DNA of 33,381 bases from contig JAGPHP010000009.1 of NCBI GenBank assembly GCA_018055415.1, positions 1-33,381 of the forward strand, in the 5' to 3' direction. Shown piece after piece: positions 24,193 through 33,130 of the stretch (within the stretch, counting starts at the first letter, position 1; each line of letters opens with the position of its first letter). Below the pieces are notes generated by a model that made no database searches, was not told the origin of the DNA, and saw nothing but the letters and a program-made list of their open reading frames with translations. The translations under genes were made by a program, and so were the position numbers. This stretch comes from Breznakibacter sp. GTDB taxonomy: Bacteria > Bacteroidota > Bacteroidia > Bacteroidales > Marinilabiliaceae.

Positions 24193-25782
24193 ATGAAAAT
24201 AATTGCCCTTTTAACTCTACTTTTCTTTATTTCGATCAACTCAATTGCTTCTGAGAAAACGACCAAAACCACATTGAAGAAAGCTGACACTTATCTCAAG
24301 AAAAATAGACCTGAAGATGCAAAAAGAGTTCTAACTGTAGCTTTACAACGAGAACCAGACAATATTGAATTTCTCAACAAACTTGGGCGAATTTGCTACT
24401 CGCTAGATGATGGGGAGAGAGAGGCAATACAGTATCTAAGTAAAGCTGTGGAATATTACAACAAGAATAACATTAAGACCAAAGATTCGTTTGAGGCCAC
24501 CTATTTTTTGGCTCAAGCACTGCATCTTAATGGACAATACGACGAGGCATTAGAGATGCTTTTACTATCGAGAACCGAAGTTCCTATTGAAGAGAAAGCC
24601 CTCACTGCCAAAATTGATAAAGAGGTTGCCCAACTGAAAGTAGCTATTACGCTAAAACGTAATCCAAAACAGTTTAATTCATCTAACCTTGGTAAAGTTG
24701 TTAATACAAAATTTGAGGAGCACAGTCCAGTTGTAGCGTCGGATGAGTCGTTTCTCATATTCACCTCAACCCGTCCAATCGAAAAGGGATTGAATAAAGA
24801 TGAGCTTGTTGAGAGCATCTGGGAAACTCGTTGGAATGGGAAAGAGTGGAGCATGCCAAAACCGCTTCCTCAAACGGTTAACGGAGTGGGTCAAAACGCT
24901 TCTTGTAGTCTCTCGTTCGATGGCTCAACGCTCTATTTTTACCGAAATCTTGATGGTGAAGGTGATATTTACACTGCAGAGCGCAATGCCAAGGGTGAGT
25001 GGTTGAATATTAAAAAACTACCACGTCCAATTAACAGTTTTGCCGATGAAACCCACGCAACCATCTCACCAGAAGGAGATATGCTATTTTTTACAAGTAA
25101 TCGCGATGGTGGTTTTGGAGGATTGGATATTTACGTTGTGAGAAAATTACCAAATGGACAATGGAGTAAGGCTCAAAATTTAGGGCCTAATATTAACTCA
25201 ACAGATGATGAAGAGTCACCGTTTTTTCATGCCGATGGAAAAACTCTCTATTTCTCATCAAGAGGGCATGAAAACGGTGGAGCATTTGATATTTTCAAAT
25301 CGGTGCTAGACGAGAACGACAACTGGAGCGTTCCTGAGAATATTGGCTACCCAATAAATTCACCGGATGATGACGTTTTCTACCAACCAACTGTTGATGA
25401 GCAGCGCGTTTACTATGTATCGCACAAAAGCTTAGGTGAGGGTGGTGCCGACTTATATCTACTTGAGTTCCCCGAAACAGATCGTCGATCAATGTCGGTT
25501 GTTAGTTGTGTAGCTAATCCTGTTGTCGGTGACTCCATTGTAAATGCTTCGTTAACGGTAACCGACTTAGAAACTCAATTTACTTACGGCACATATAAAT
25601 GTAATCCATCTAACGGAAAATTTGTAGTGATTATACCTACCGGAAAAAACTTTTTATTCGACTTTGAATATCCAGGGTGTTCAAATATCTATAAAGAGAT
25701 AAAAGTGGATAAACGTGCTGAATACGTGGCTATTCAACGAGTTATCAATCTTGAATCACTTGATTTCACTCCTAAGAAATAG
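24193..25782 (+). CDS. Exported TPR / PD40 beta-propeller protein
   Basis: A 529-residue protein with a signal peptide (about 1-20, MKIIALLTLLFF, ending SIAS). The N-terminal third is TPR-like (about 25-150: ADTYLKKNRPEDAKRVLTVA, then LNKLGRICYSLDDGEREAI). PD40 propeller blades span about 165-420, with clear repeats of the kind LxFTSNRDGGFGGLDIYVV, LYFSSRGHENGGAFDIF and VYYVSHKSLGEGGADLYLLE. A short C-terminal beta domain (about 425-529, ASLTVTDLETQFTYG, FVVIIPTGKNFLFDFEYPG) resembles the CarboxypepD_reg-like/CNA-B fold. It lacks the OmpA domain often found at the end of this architecture. Probably a periplasmic or outer-membrane scaffold. The GNAT gene follows 5 nt later. Confidence 0.78.
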   Translation: MKIIALLTLLFFISINSIASEKTTKTTLKKADTYLKKNRPEDAKRVLTVALQREPDNIEFLNKLGRICYSLDDGEREAIQYLSKAVEYYNKNNIKTKDSFEATYFLAQALHLNGQYDEALEMLLLSRTEVPIEEKALTAKIDKEVAQLKVAITLKRNPKQFNSSNLGKVVNTKFEEHSPVVASDESFLIFTSTRPIEKGLNKDELVESIWETRWNGKEWSMPKPLPQTVNGVGQNASCSLSFDGSTLYFYRNLDGEGDIYTAERNAKGEWLNIKKLPRPINSFADETHATISPEGDMLFFTSNRDGGFGGLDIYVVRKLPNGQWSKAQNLGPNINSTDDEESPFFHADGKTLYFSSRGHENGGAFDIFKSVLDENDNWSVPENIGYPINSPDDDVFYQPTVDEQRVYYVSHKSLGEGGADLYLLEFPETDRRSMSVVSCVANPVVGDSIVNASLTVTDLETQFTYGTYKCNPSNGKFVVIIPTGKNFLFDFEYPGCSNIYKEIKVDKRAEYVAIQRVINLESLDFTPKK

Positions 25783-25787
25783 CTTTA

Positions 25788-26315
25788 ATGATTGAAGCAA
25801 ATGGCGTAAAGTTACGTGCCGTTGAATTGTCAGATGTTGATTTACTATATGAGTGGGAAAATGACCAGTCACTATTTGCAGTAGGAAATCCAACATCTCC
25901 CTACTCAAAATACCAACTCAAAAAGTTTGTTGAAAGTAGTAGTGGAGATCTTTATGAGGATAGACAACTACGATTAATCATCGAAGCACAAATAGATTTG
26001 CAATGGCGCGTTGTTGGAATTATTGATGCCTTTGAATTTGATCCATTTCATTTGCGTGCAGGCATTGGAATATTAATCCATAAAAACTTTCAACAAAAGG
26101 GATATGCAAGCGAGGCATTAAAAATTTTTAGCCGCTTTTTGTTTTCCAAATGGAATCTTCATCAACTATACGCAACCATCGAAATCACAAATAGTGCTAG
26201 TCGGTTGCTCTTTGTCTCAAATGATTTTAAAGAGATTGGAGTAAGAAGAGAGTGGCTTAAAACAGCAAAAGGTTATTTAGATGCTGTTGATTATCAGCTC
26301 ATCGCTGAGCAATAA
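25788..26315 (+). CDS. GNAT-family N-acetyltransferase
   Basis: Acetyl-CoA-dependent transferase of 175 residues, RimJ/SpeG-like. The N-terminal LRAVELSDVDLLYEWEND is typical, as are GIIDAFEFDPFHLRAGIGILIH in the central strands, the acetyl-CoA loop QQKGYASEAL (about 103-112), and LYATIEITNSASRLLFVSNDFKEIG at the C-terminus. Substrate unknown; this group includes ribosomal-protein and polyamine acetyltransferases. It starts 5 nt after the PD40 gene, so they are co-transcribed, and its last 17 nt overlap the converging HSDR_N gene. Confidence 0.88.
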   Translation: MIEANGVKLRAVELSDVDLLYEWENDQSLFAVGNPTSPYSKYQLKKFVESSSGDLYEDRQLRLIIEAQIDLQWRVVGIIDAFEFDPFHLRAGIGILIHKNFQQKGYASEALKIFSRFLFSKWNLHQLYATIEITNSASRLLFVSNDFKEIGVRREWLKTAKGYLDAVDYQLIAEQ

Positions 26316-26757
26316 GTTCACTGTAACTGAGCATTTTATCTAATACCAAGTAACCATTACGTAGAGGATTGAGTCGCAACACCAAATGATCTAAACCATT
26401 GGAAAGCAATAGATACTCAACGTCTAAAGTCAAATTATAACGAGATGCTTGGTCGATGACAGCTTGATTAATTGGCACCGATGGCGCTTTTACCTCTACA
26501 ATCAGAAGGGGCTTCCCTTCCCTATCGTAAATAACTGCGTCACAACGATGAGATAAGACACCCACTTTAACACTCTTCTCCACGCCAATTAGTCCAGCAG
26601 GCACACCATACTTATCAATTAACAGCCGCACAATATGTTGACGCACCCACTCCTCGGGAGTAAGAGCTACAAAACGCTTACGAATAGAGTCAAATATTTG
26701 CCTCTTACCACTATCTTCGCGAATATTAAAATCGAATGGAGGTAAATTGAGCTTCAT
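26299..26757 (-). CDS. Stand-alone HSDR_N-type nuclease-fold protein
   Basis: A 152-residue protein that looks like the N-terminal PD-(D/E)xK part of type I restriction HsdR on its own: RQHIVRLLIDKYGVPAGLIGVEKSV, then RCDAVIYDREGKPLLIVEVKAPS. Asp of the RCDAV strand and Glu-Val-Lys of LIVEVKAP form the D...ExK active-site pattern, and QASRYN follows as in the family. No helicase domain and no hsdM or hsdS gene is near, so it is not a restriction system; such single-domain proteins occur widely in Bacteroidota and their role is unknown. The Met at 26755-26757 (MKLNLPPFDF) is chosen over one 72 nt upstream. It converges on the GNAT gene with a 17-nt overlap. Confidence 0.8.
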   Translation of the reverse strand: MKLNLPPFDFNIREDSGKRQIFDSIRKRFVALTPEEWVRQHIVRLLIDKYGVPAGLIGVEKSVKVGVLSHRCDAVIYDREGKPLLIVEVKAPSVPINQAVIDQASRYNLTLDVEYLLLSNGLDHLVLRLNPLRNGYLVLDKMLSYSELIAQR

Positions 26758-26871
26758 CGATGATTTATATAGAATTTCATTTGCAATAATTAACAAATGA
26801 GTTCGTGTTGATATCAGAAAAAGAGTCAAAAATAGTGTATATTGGCTTAATATTATAATAAAGCTGTAGAA

Positions 26872-27645
26872 ATGAAGACAAAAGAGGAGATTGTAGCCAA
26901 CTGGCTACCGCGATATACAGGTCGGAAATTAGAAGAGTTCACCCCCTACATACTTTTAACCAATTTTGGACACTATCTAGATCTATTTAGCAAATGGCAT
27001 AATGTTCCAATTGTTGGCGAAGATCTAAATATGCCTAACTGTTCGGCCGAAGGGATTACAATGATAAATTTTGGAATGGGAAGCCCAAATGCCGCAACAA
27101 TCATGGACTTGTTAAGCGCTATTGAGCCCAAAGCAGTACTCTTTTTAGGCAAATGCGGGGGATTAAAGCAGAAGAATGAGTTAGGCGACCTTATACTCCC
27201 TATAGCCGCCATTAGAGCAGAAGGAACCTCCAATGACTACTTTCCTGCCGAAGTACCTGCTCTGCCAGCATTTAGTCTGCAACGAGCTGTATCAACTACC
27301 ATTCGAGATTTTGGATTAGACTACTGGACAGGAACTGTATTCACCACCAATAAACGTGTGTGGGAATACGATGAACGTTTTAAAAAATATTTAGAAAAAA
27401 CCAAAGCGATGGCCATTGATATGGAAACGGCGACTATTTTTGTAGTCGGTTTTTTCAACAAGATACCATCTGGAGCACTTTTATTAGTTTCCGACCAACC
27501 CATGATTTCATCGGGAATTAAAACCGAAGCAAGTGATAAAAAAGTGACAGAGATGTATGTTGAAAACCATTTAAGAATAGGCATTGCCTCGTTAAAAGAG
27601 ATTATCAATAACGGAAAATCAGTAAAACATCTTCATTTTGAATAA
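26872..27645 (+). CDS. amn: AMP nucleosidase
   Basis: Hydrolyses AMP to adenine and ribose 5-phosphate. The 257-residue protein is the short form without the N-terminal domain of the enterobacterial enzyme. It has the nucleoside-phosphorylase fold: INFGMGSPNAATIMDLL (about 65-80, phosphate side), LFLGKCGGL (about 91-99) and AIDMETATIF (about 182-191), where the Glu of DMETA contacts the ribose. LLLVSDQPM gives the Asp near the base. A purine or uridine phosphorylase is the alternative, but the start (KTKEEIVANWLPRYTG) matches Bacteroidota AMP nucleosidases. holA lies 29 nt downstream and is likely co-transcribed. Confidence 0.9.
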   Translation: MKTKEEIVANWLPRYTGRKLEEFTPYILLTNFGHYLDLFSKWHNVPIVGEDLNMPNCSAEGITMINFGMGSPNAATIMDLLSAIEPKAVLFLGKCGGLKQKNELGDLILPIAAIRAEGTSNDYFPAEVPALPAFSLQRAVSTTIRDFGLDYWTGTVFTTNKRVWEYDERFKKYLEKTKAMAIDMETATIFVVGFFNKIPSGALLLVSDQPMISSGIKTEASDKKVTEMYVENHLRIGIASLKEIINNGKSVKHLHFE

Positions 27646-27674
27646 GATAATAATTTAATAGGGAGCTAAATAGC

Positions 27675-28694
27675 ATGAGTTTTGAAGATATTTTAAAAAG
27701 CTTACAACAGAAACAATACAAACCAGTTTATCTTTTAATGGGTGAGGAACCTTACTTTATTGATGTCATAACTGATTATATTGCCAACAATGTTCTTACT
27801 GAAGATGAAAAGGCTTTTAATCAAACAGTTGTGTATGGTAAAGATGTTGATTTGACAAATATCTTACTAAATGCCAAACGCTTCCCAATGATGGCACCCT
27901 ACCAAGTACTCATTGTTAAAGAAGCGCAAAACATCAAAGATTTTGAGCCACTTCAACACTATTTGGCAGCGCCACAACCCTCTACAATACTTGTTTTTGC
28001 GCACAAATATAAATCCATAGACGGTCGAAGCTCAATTGGCAAAAAATTAAAAGATTTTGAGTCCAAAGTAGGCACACTTGCTCTTTTAGAATCAAAACCA
28101 ATTTATGACAACAACCTAAAACCTTGGATACAAGACTTTGTTAAGAGCCAAAACTTAACCATTACCGACAAGGCTGCCAACATGATGGTTGAGGCTATGG
28201 GTAATAACCTGTCTGCCGTAGTTAAAGAGGTGGAGAAGATGCGCGTTATATTAGGGTCATCGGCACAAATTACCGAAGATCACGTGGAGAAATATGTAGG
28301 CGTTAGTAAAGAGTACAACGCCTTTGAACTTGTGAAGGCTATACAATACCGAGAATCGGCCAAGGTAAACAAAATGGTTTTTGTGATGGGTAAAAACCCT
28401 AAGCTCTATCCAATTCAACCAATCATTGCCAATTTGTTCAGCGCATTTGCCAAACTACTCATCTTCCACCAACTGCCCGACAAGTCGGATAATAACGTAA
28501 AAACGGCATTAGGAATCTATAATTTCTATCAGCTTCAAGACACCAAACGATTCGCTCAGGGCTATTCGATACAAAAAGCACGACAGTGTATTTCGCTTCT
28601 TAGAGAATATGATATGAAATCAAAAGGTTTTGGCAGCGGTTCGGCAGACAGCAATGATCTACTTAAAGAACTAACTTTTAAGATTTTGCATTAA
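27675..28694 (+). CDS. holA: DNA polymerase III subunit delta
   Basis: Clamp-loader wrench subunit that opens the sliding clamp. 339 residues, as is usual. The N-terminal LQQKQYKPVYLLMGEEPYFID (about 11-31) is the typical start; MMAPYQVLIVKEAQ and ILVFAHKYKSIDGR are in the first domain; the lid and C-terminal domains follow (MVEAMGNNLSAVVKEVEKM; FELVKAIQYR; LLREYDMKSKGFG near the C-terminus). Lack of a Walker motif is normal for delta. Converges with the glycosyltransferase gene with 38 nt between them and no clear terminator. Confidence 0.93.
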   Translation: MSFEDILKSLQQKQYKPVYLLMGEEPYFIDVITDYIANNVLTEDEKAFNQTVVYGKDVDLTNILLNAKRFPMMAPYQVLIVKEAQNIKDFEPLQHYLAAPQPSTILVFAHKYKSIDGRSSIGKKLKDFESKVGTLALLESKPIYDNNLKPWIQDFVKSQNLTITDKAANMMVEAMGNNLSAVVKEVEKMRVILGSSAQITEDHVEKYVGVSKEYNAFELVKAIQYRESAKVNKMVFVMGKNPKLYPIQPIIANLFSAFAKLLIFHQLPDKSDNNVKTALGIYNFYQLQDTKRFAQGYSIQKARQCISLLREYDMKSKGFGSGSADSNDLLKELTFKILH

Positions 28695-28732
28695 AATAAG
28701 ACTTTTGATCCAATGCAAAACCCTACAACCCG

Positions 28733-29890
28733 TTATTGAAGAGTGAAAACCCTTCCAATTTTTTTTGCATGTGCAGACTTAAGCAAAAAATTATTTTGCG
28801 GTGCCATGAAATAGATTGTACCTCTATTGCTGGAAAGAGATTGAATAAACTCTTTAAAATTCACCGAAGCGGTATCGACAATTGTTACTGATAAACAATT
28901 TGTTTTATTTGGATTCTCAAGAACCGTTGTTTTGGGAATAAAACTTTCGATCGCCTTATGTGCACTTTCTTTATCACCAACAATAATAACTTTTGCCTTT
29001 TTAGGAAGTTTATCATTTGGCATTAAATTCCGCAAATTCGATTGAAGATAAGCTCTTGCCATAGCGAAACGAGAAATAACATATAAAGCTGGCTGAAAAC
29101 AGTAATAAAAAGCCAAATTATGTTTAAAATACTGCGTTGCAAAACGTTTCATGGCATCGTAAAAAACCTTAACATAAAAGGTATTTACCTGTGTACTCTC
29201 CCCTTTGAAATGGATAATCGTAACTTCAGGAAAATAGTAATTCAAATATCCCCCAAGCAATATCCGATAAGAGTAGTCGATATCTTCGCCATACATAAAA
29301 TAGCCCTCATCGAGCAATCCAACTCTGCTAATCGCTTTACGTCGGATTAACATAAACGCACCTGAAAGCACCTCAACCTTTGCTACACTATCGCGATGTA
29401 TATGCCCCATATAGTATTTTGAACACTGGCGATTTTTGGGACAAATATTATGTAACCCGCTCAATTTAAAAAACGACACACTGGGAGTCGGAAGACCTCT
29501 TTTTGATTCGGGAAGATAATTACCACTACCATCGACCATTTTCACACCCAAAGCACCACACTCCTCGTGAGATTCCATAAATTCGAGAGTTTTTGTAAAA
29601 CAATCCTCTGGAACTATTGTATCAGGATTAAGAAGAAGCACATATCGCTTAGTAGCCAAAGAGATAGCCTGATTATTAGCTTTTGCAAAACCAACATTGG
29701 TATCGTTTTGAATCCATTTTACCCATGGATATTTAGGGGTGATATACTCTCTTGAATTATCAGAAGAGGCGTTATCTACGACAAAAACTTCGGCGTCAAT
29801 ACTTTTGAGTGCCTTTTGAACACTAAAAAGAGACAATTCGAGGAATGCCTTGGAGTTATAATTAACTATAACAATAGAAATACTACTCAT
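28733..29890 (-). CDS. Family 2 glycosyltransferase with extra C-terminal domain
   Basis: A 385-residue nucleotide-sugar transferase of the GT-A fold. SIVIVNYNSKAFL (about 4-16), VVDNASSDNS (about 36-45), DTNVGFAKANN (about 63-73) and VLLNPDTIVPE (about 84-94, the DxD-like metal site) are classic, and LDEGYFMYGEDIDYSYR is the acceptor/catalytic loop; the pattern fits rhamnosyltransferase-like enzymes. After a hydrophobic stretch (about 262-280), residues about 305-385 form a second unit starting AKVIIVGDKESAHKAIESF, which looks like a small Rossmann-type fold. Role in surface polysaccharide or lipid glycosylation is likely. Last of a leftward run from recR (26 nt from the HAD gene). Confidence 0.87.
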   Translation of the reverse strand: MSSISIVIVNYNSKAFLELSLFSVQKALKSIDAEVFVVDNASSDNSREYITPKYPWVKWIQNDTNVGFAKANNQAISLATKRYVLLLNPDTIVPEDCFTKTLEFMESHEECGALGVKMVDGSGNYLPESKRGLPTPSVSFFKLSGLHNICPKNRQCSKYYMGHIHRDSVAKVEVLSGAFMLIRRKAISRVGLLDEGYFMYGEDIDYSYRILLGGYLNYYFPEVTIIHFKGESTQVNTFYVKVFYDAMKRFATQYFKHNLAFYYCFQPALYVISRFAMARAYLQSNLRNLMPNDKLPKKAKVIIVGDKESAHKAIESFIPKTTVLENPNKTNCLSVTIVDTASVNFKEFIQSLSSNRGTIYFMAPQNNFLLKSAHAKKIGRVFTLQ

Positions 29891-29916
29891 CTAATCATTT
29901 TTTTCACTCGTTCATA

Positions 29917-30339
29917 TTACTTTCCGGTAATCAGTTGCCACCAAGAGCGCTTTACTGCAACGTTGAAACTCGATTTATATTGTTCGTCGTGTCTGCTTGG
30001 TGATAACTTTGTAATCTCTTGCCATATTTCACCCCAACCTAAAAAACCTCCCACGTTACGATCATCGATAAAAACATCGGCATTTACTTTAGGGCTATAA
30101 GAGCCATCCCACTGTTCTTCAGGATGATTTTTATTAACGGCATAAAACTCTACCCCATTTTTACGACAATACTCAATTGCTTCATCTAGCTCCTTACCAT
30201 GACGAATTGTCCATAAAATAAGCAAATGCCCTTCGGCTTGCAACATCTTAAGTGTTTGAAAAGCAAACATACGCTCTCGTCCTATCTCAGGATATCGATG
30301 CTCAACAATTGTCCCATCAAAATCAACAGCTATAACCAT
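29917..30339 (-). CDS. Small HAD-fold protein, BT0820-like
   Basis: A 140-residue protein with motif I AVDFDGTIVEHRYP (nucleophile Asp5, Asp7) at the very start, LILWTIRHGKELDEAI (motif II region) and VFIDDRNVGGF (motif IV, two Asp). There is no cap domain, so it is a minimal phosphatase-like fold similar to BT0820 of Bacteroides. Substrate unknown. It overlaps nothing; the upstream membrane-protein gene ends 11 nt before and the glycosyltransferase begins 26 nt after, on the same strand. Confidence 0.8.
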   Translation of the reverse strand: MVIAVDFDGTIVEHRYPEIGRERMFAFQTLKMLQAEGHLLILWTIRHGKELDEAIEYCRKNGVEFYAVNKNHPEEQWDGSYSPKVNADVFIDDRNVGGFLGWGEIWQEITKLSPSRHDEQYKSSFNVAVKRSWWQLITGK

Positions 30340-30350
30340 ATTTCAACAAA

Positions 30351-30806
30351 TCAATCCTTTAGTAAACTCTCTTCATCAGCATTTAAGTCGGTTGAAATTT
30401 TTTTAACAGATGGGAAGGAGAGCAACATCACAATAAAAACCGCTACACCAATAAGCGCAACCGAATAATCGCCACTGTTAATATAAAACACTACCGACAA
30501 CAACCCTAAGCCATCTAAAACAGCCATTCGAATTAAAAATTGAGTTTGATAAAGTGTTATTTTGGCAGCAAGATCCAAAGACGCATCAATCTTACCAATG
30601 GCCTTTTGCGTAACCGAAATAACCAGTGGAATCCCTGCTAAAATACCGAAAATCAGTATCATTTTATATATGACCTGATTGACAGTAGTTATTGCAGGTT
30701 GAAAATTTGAACCACTAACCAACAAAAAAGCAATTCCGTAAAACAGAGCAACTCCAACAATTAATCCAAAATAAATTATCTGAATAGCATTGATCCTCTT
30801 TAACAT
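30351..30806 (-). CDS. Four-helix membrane protein, unknown function
   Basis: Not recognised as a named family. The 151 residues show four hydrophobic segments (about 8-30, 45-65, 88-106 and 113-130), with a short charged C-terminal tail (TDLNADEESLLKD). No catalytic motif is visible. The second and third helices are joined by a positively charged loop (TQKAIGKIDASLD). It lies between recR (61 nt upstream) and a small HAD gene (11 nt downstream), with no visible functional link to recombination repair. Confidence 0.7.
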   Translation of the reverse strand: MLKRINAIQIIYFGLIVGVALFYGIAFLLVSGSNFQPAITTVNQVIYKMILIFGILAGIPLVISVTQKAIGKIDASLDLAAKITLYQTQFLIRMAVLDGLGLLSVVFYINSGDYSVALIGVAVFIVMLLSFPSVKKISTDLNADEESLLKD

Positions 30807-30867
30807 AAAAAAAGTATAAACAAATTAAATATAAATCATTGACTTCAAAAACAATACGAGGAAATCT

Positions 30868-31488
30868 CTAAAGGCTCTTCTCATATGGAAGTCTATTAAC
30901 TAAACTTCGACCCAAAGTTACTTCATCGGTATATTCCAACTCGTCGCCAAAAGATACCCCCCTAGCTAAAGTAGTAATTACAATTGGGTAATTAGATAGT
31001 TTTCGATAGAGATAAAAATTAGTTGTATCTCCCTCCATGGTGGTACTTAAAGCCAAAATAAGCTCTTTTATCGAACCACTAACGATCTTCTCCTCCAACG
31101 ATGAAATTTTCAGATCATTAGGTCCCACGCCATCCATAGGAGAGATAATTCCACCCAAAACATGGTAAACTCCGCTAAATTGCATAGTATTTTCGATTGC
31201 CATAACATCTTTAATACTCTCTACAACACAAACCTGCTCGTGATTTCGCTTTGGATTTGAACAGATTGAACAGATCTCGCCATCGGAAATATTATGACAA
31301 TTACGACAATAAACAATCTCCTCACGCATGGTTTTAATTGCCAAGGCAAACCTCGAAACCGATGCAACATCTTGCTTTAACAGATGCAACGCCAGACGAA
31401 GCGCAGTTTTCTTGCCAATACCAGGCAATTTACTAAGCTCCTCAACCCCACTTTCAAGTAACTTTGAGGGCAATCTTTCAAAACTCAT
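30868..31488 (-). CDS. recR: Recombination protein RecR
   Basis: Member of the RecFOR pathway; loads RecA on gapped DNA. 206 residues, the usual length. The helix-hairpin-helix is at about 12-40 ([20 protein letters not shown]), the four-cysteine zinc finger at about 58-73 ([16 protein letters not shown]), and the Toprim domain follows ([16 protein letters not shown], then [16 protein letters not shown]). The ATG at 31488 is supported by a predicted start of transcription near 31502. Confidence 0.95.
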   Translation of the reverse strand: MSFERLPSKLLESGVEELSKLPGIGKKTALRLALHLLKQDVASVSRFALAIKTMREEIVYCRNCHNISDGEICSICSNPKRNHEQVCVVESIKDVMAIENTMQFSGVYHVLGGIISPMDGVGPNDLKISSLEEKIVSGSIKELILALSTTMEGDTTNFYLYRKLSNYPIVITTLARGVSFGDELEYTDEVTLGRSLVNRLPYEKSL

Positions 31489-31508
31489 GTTTAACCATAA
31501 TTAGACAA

Positions 31509-31516
31509 CAAAGATA
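31509..31516 (-). promoter_or_regulatory. -7 box (TATCTTTG) for recR
   Basis: The minus strand reads TATCTTTG, fitting TAnnTTTG. The predicted transcript starts near 31502 with a leader of only about 14 nt. No TTTG at 19 nt upstream (one lies at 14 nt). Confidence 0.45.
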
Positions 31517-31599
31517 GTTAAACTCCTAAGCAAACGAATGAGTTCGAATTTAAAAAAGAGAGATTAAAATTTGTTAATCCAATAATTGATTCATTTTAT

Positions 31600-31607
31600 T
31601 AGATTTG
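31600..31607 (+). promoter_or_regulatory. -7 box (TAGATTTG) for the symporter gene
   Basis: TAGATTTG fits TAnnTTTG; the predicted start is near 31614, 18 nt before the ATG at 31632. An in-frame TTG at 31605 inside this box is therefore not a credible start codon. The -33 element is unclear. Confidence 0.45.
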
Positions 31608-31631
31608 CATCGAAAAGAAAAACATTACTTC

Positions 31632-33092
31632 ATGACACCTGCTATTGCAACCACTATTATTATTCTTTACTTTTCAATGCTTATTGTTATTGCATGGATA
31701 ACAAGCAAAAAAGCAGACAGTAACTCTTTCTTCTTAGGAAATAGAAAAGCTCCTTGGTACATCATTTCAATAGGAATGATCGGTTCAAGTATCTCTGGAG
31801 TAACCTTTATATCGGTTCCAGGCTCAGTTGGAGTAACCAACTTTACCTATTTGCAAATGGTGATGGGCTTTGTTACCGGCTATGTAGTTATTGCCAAAGT
31901 TCTTTTGCCTCTCTATTACAAACTCAATCTAACATCCATCTATACCTATCTTGAACAACGATTTGGCTATTGGTCGTACAAATCGGGAGCTACGCTTTTC
32001 CTTGTATCTCGCACTATTGGAGCTGCTGCTCGACTCTACTTAATGGCCAACGTTTTACAAATTGCGCTCTTCAACTCATTAAATATACCTTTTGAAGCTA
32101 CAGTATTTGTAACCATCGGACTTATATGGCTCTACACGTTTAAAGGCGGTATTAAAACCATTATTTGGACAGATACAGCACAAACATTCTTTTTAGTTGG
32201 CTCTCTTATCATATCCATTGTTGCTATTGCTAAAACTCTAGATCTTAATGGATTGCAATTAATATCAACAATTACTGAGAGTAGCTATTCTAAAGTATTT
32301 GAATTTGAAAATTGGGGATCAAAACAACACTTTGTAAAAATGTTCTTCTCAGGAATGTTTATAACCATAGTTATGACAGGGTTAGATCAAGATATGATGC
32401 AAAAAAACATCAGTTGTAAGTCGCTAAAAGATGCTCAAAAAAACATGTATTGGTATGGTTTTGCTTTTTTACCACTAAACCTGCTCTTTCTCTCTTTAGG
32501 CGCTCTTTTATTTATATTTTCGGCAGCTAAAGGTGTTGTGATTCCCGAGCGCACTGATGATCTCTTTCCGCTCTTAGCCACTCAAGGACATCTGCCCGCC
32601 ATTGTGGGAATATTCTTTTTTATAGGCTTAATCTCAGCAACCTATGCCAGTGCCGACTCTGCTTTAGCATCTCTCACAACCTCCTTCTCTATTGACATAC
32701 TTCGAGTTGACAAGATGGAGGAGAGTGCCGCAAAGAAGAGACTATTTTGGGTGCATCTTGCTTTTTCAGTGACCTTAGCGCTCTGCATCTTGATTTTCAA
32801 AATGGTAAATAAGGAGAATGTGGTTTATGCCATATTTACTATTGCCGGTTATACTTATGGTCCGCTCTTAGGGCTATTTGCCTACGGGCTTTTCACCAAA
32901 CGTAACACATTGGACAAAGCAGTGCCCTATATCGCAATATTTGCCCCAATAGCCGTGTGGATACTTGATTACAACTCTATGGCTTGGTTCAATATAAAAC
33001 TTGGGTTTGAAGTTTTAATGATAAATGGAGCATTAACATTCCTTCTTTTGTGGTTATTTTCATTTGCTAAAAACAGCAAAGAACTCAACTAG
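31632..33092 (+). CDS. Sodium:solute symporter family transporter
   Basis: Inner-membrane Na+-coupled transporter of 486 residues with about 13 hydrophobic helices (LeuT-like fold). Family landmarks include FFLGNRKAPWYIISIGMIGSSISGVTFISVPG (first core helices, where the unwound SG part binds substrate and Na+), GFVTGYVVIAKVLLPLYYKLNL with TYLEQRFG just after, and FFIGLISATYASADSALASLTTSF (the sodium-site helix with Ser/Ala/Thr). This group covers sugars, sialic acid, amino acids, pantothenate and iodide; substrate cannot be told here. The ATG at 31632 (MTPAIATTII) is chosen over an upstream TTG lying in the -7 box. No metabolic neighbours hint at the substrate. Confidence 0.9.
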   Translation: MTPAIATTIIILYFSMLIVIAWITSKKADSNSFFLGNRKAPWYIISIGMIGSSISGVTFISVPGSVGVTNFTYLQMVMGFVTGYVVIAKVLLPLYYKLNLTSIYTYLEQRFGYWSYKSGATLFLVSRTIGAAARLYLMANVLQIALFNSLNIPFEATVFVTIGLIWLYTFKGGIKTIIWTDTAQTFFLVGSLIISIVAIAKTLDLNGLQLISTITESSYSKVFEFENWGSKQHFVKMFFSGMFITIVMTGLDQDMMQKNISCKSLKDAQKNMYWYGFAFLPLNLLFLSLGALLFIFSAAKGVVIPERTDDLFPLLATQGHLPAIVGIFFFIGLISATYASADSALASLTTSFSIDILRVDKMEESAAKKRLFWVHLAFSVTLALCILIFKMVNKENVVYAIFTIAGYTYGPLLGLFAYGLFTKRNTLDKAVPYIAIFAPIAVWILDYNSMAWFNIKLGFEVLMINGALTFLLLWLFSFAKNSKELN

Positions 33093-33130
33093 AAAATCAT
33101 TTCCATTTGTGACAAGATTTGCCATCAAAT

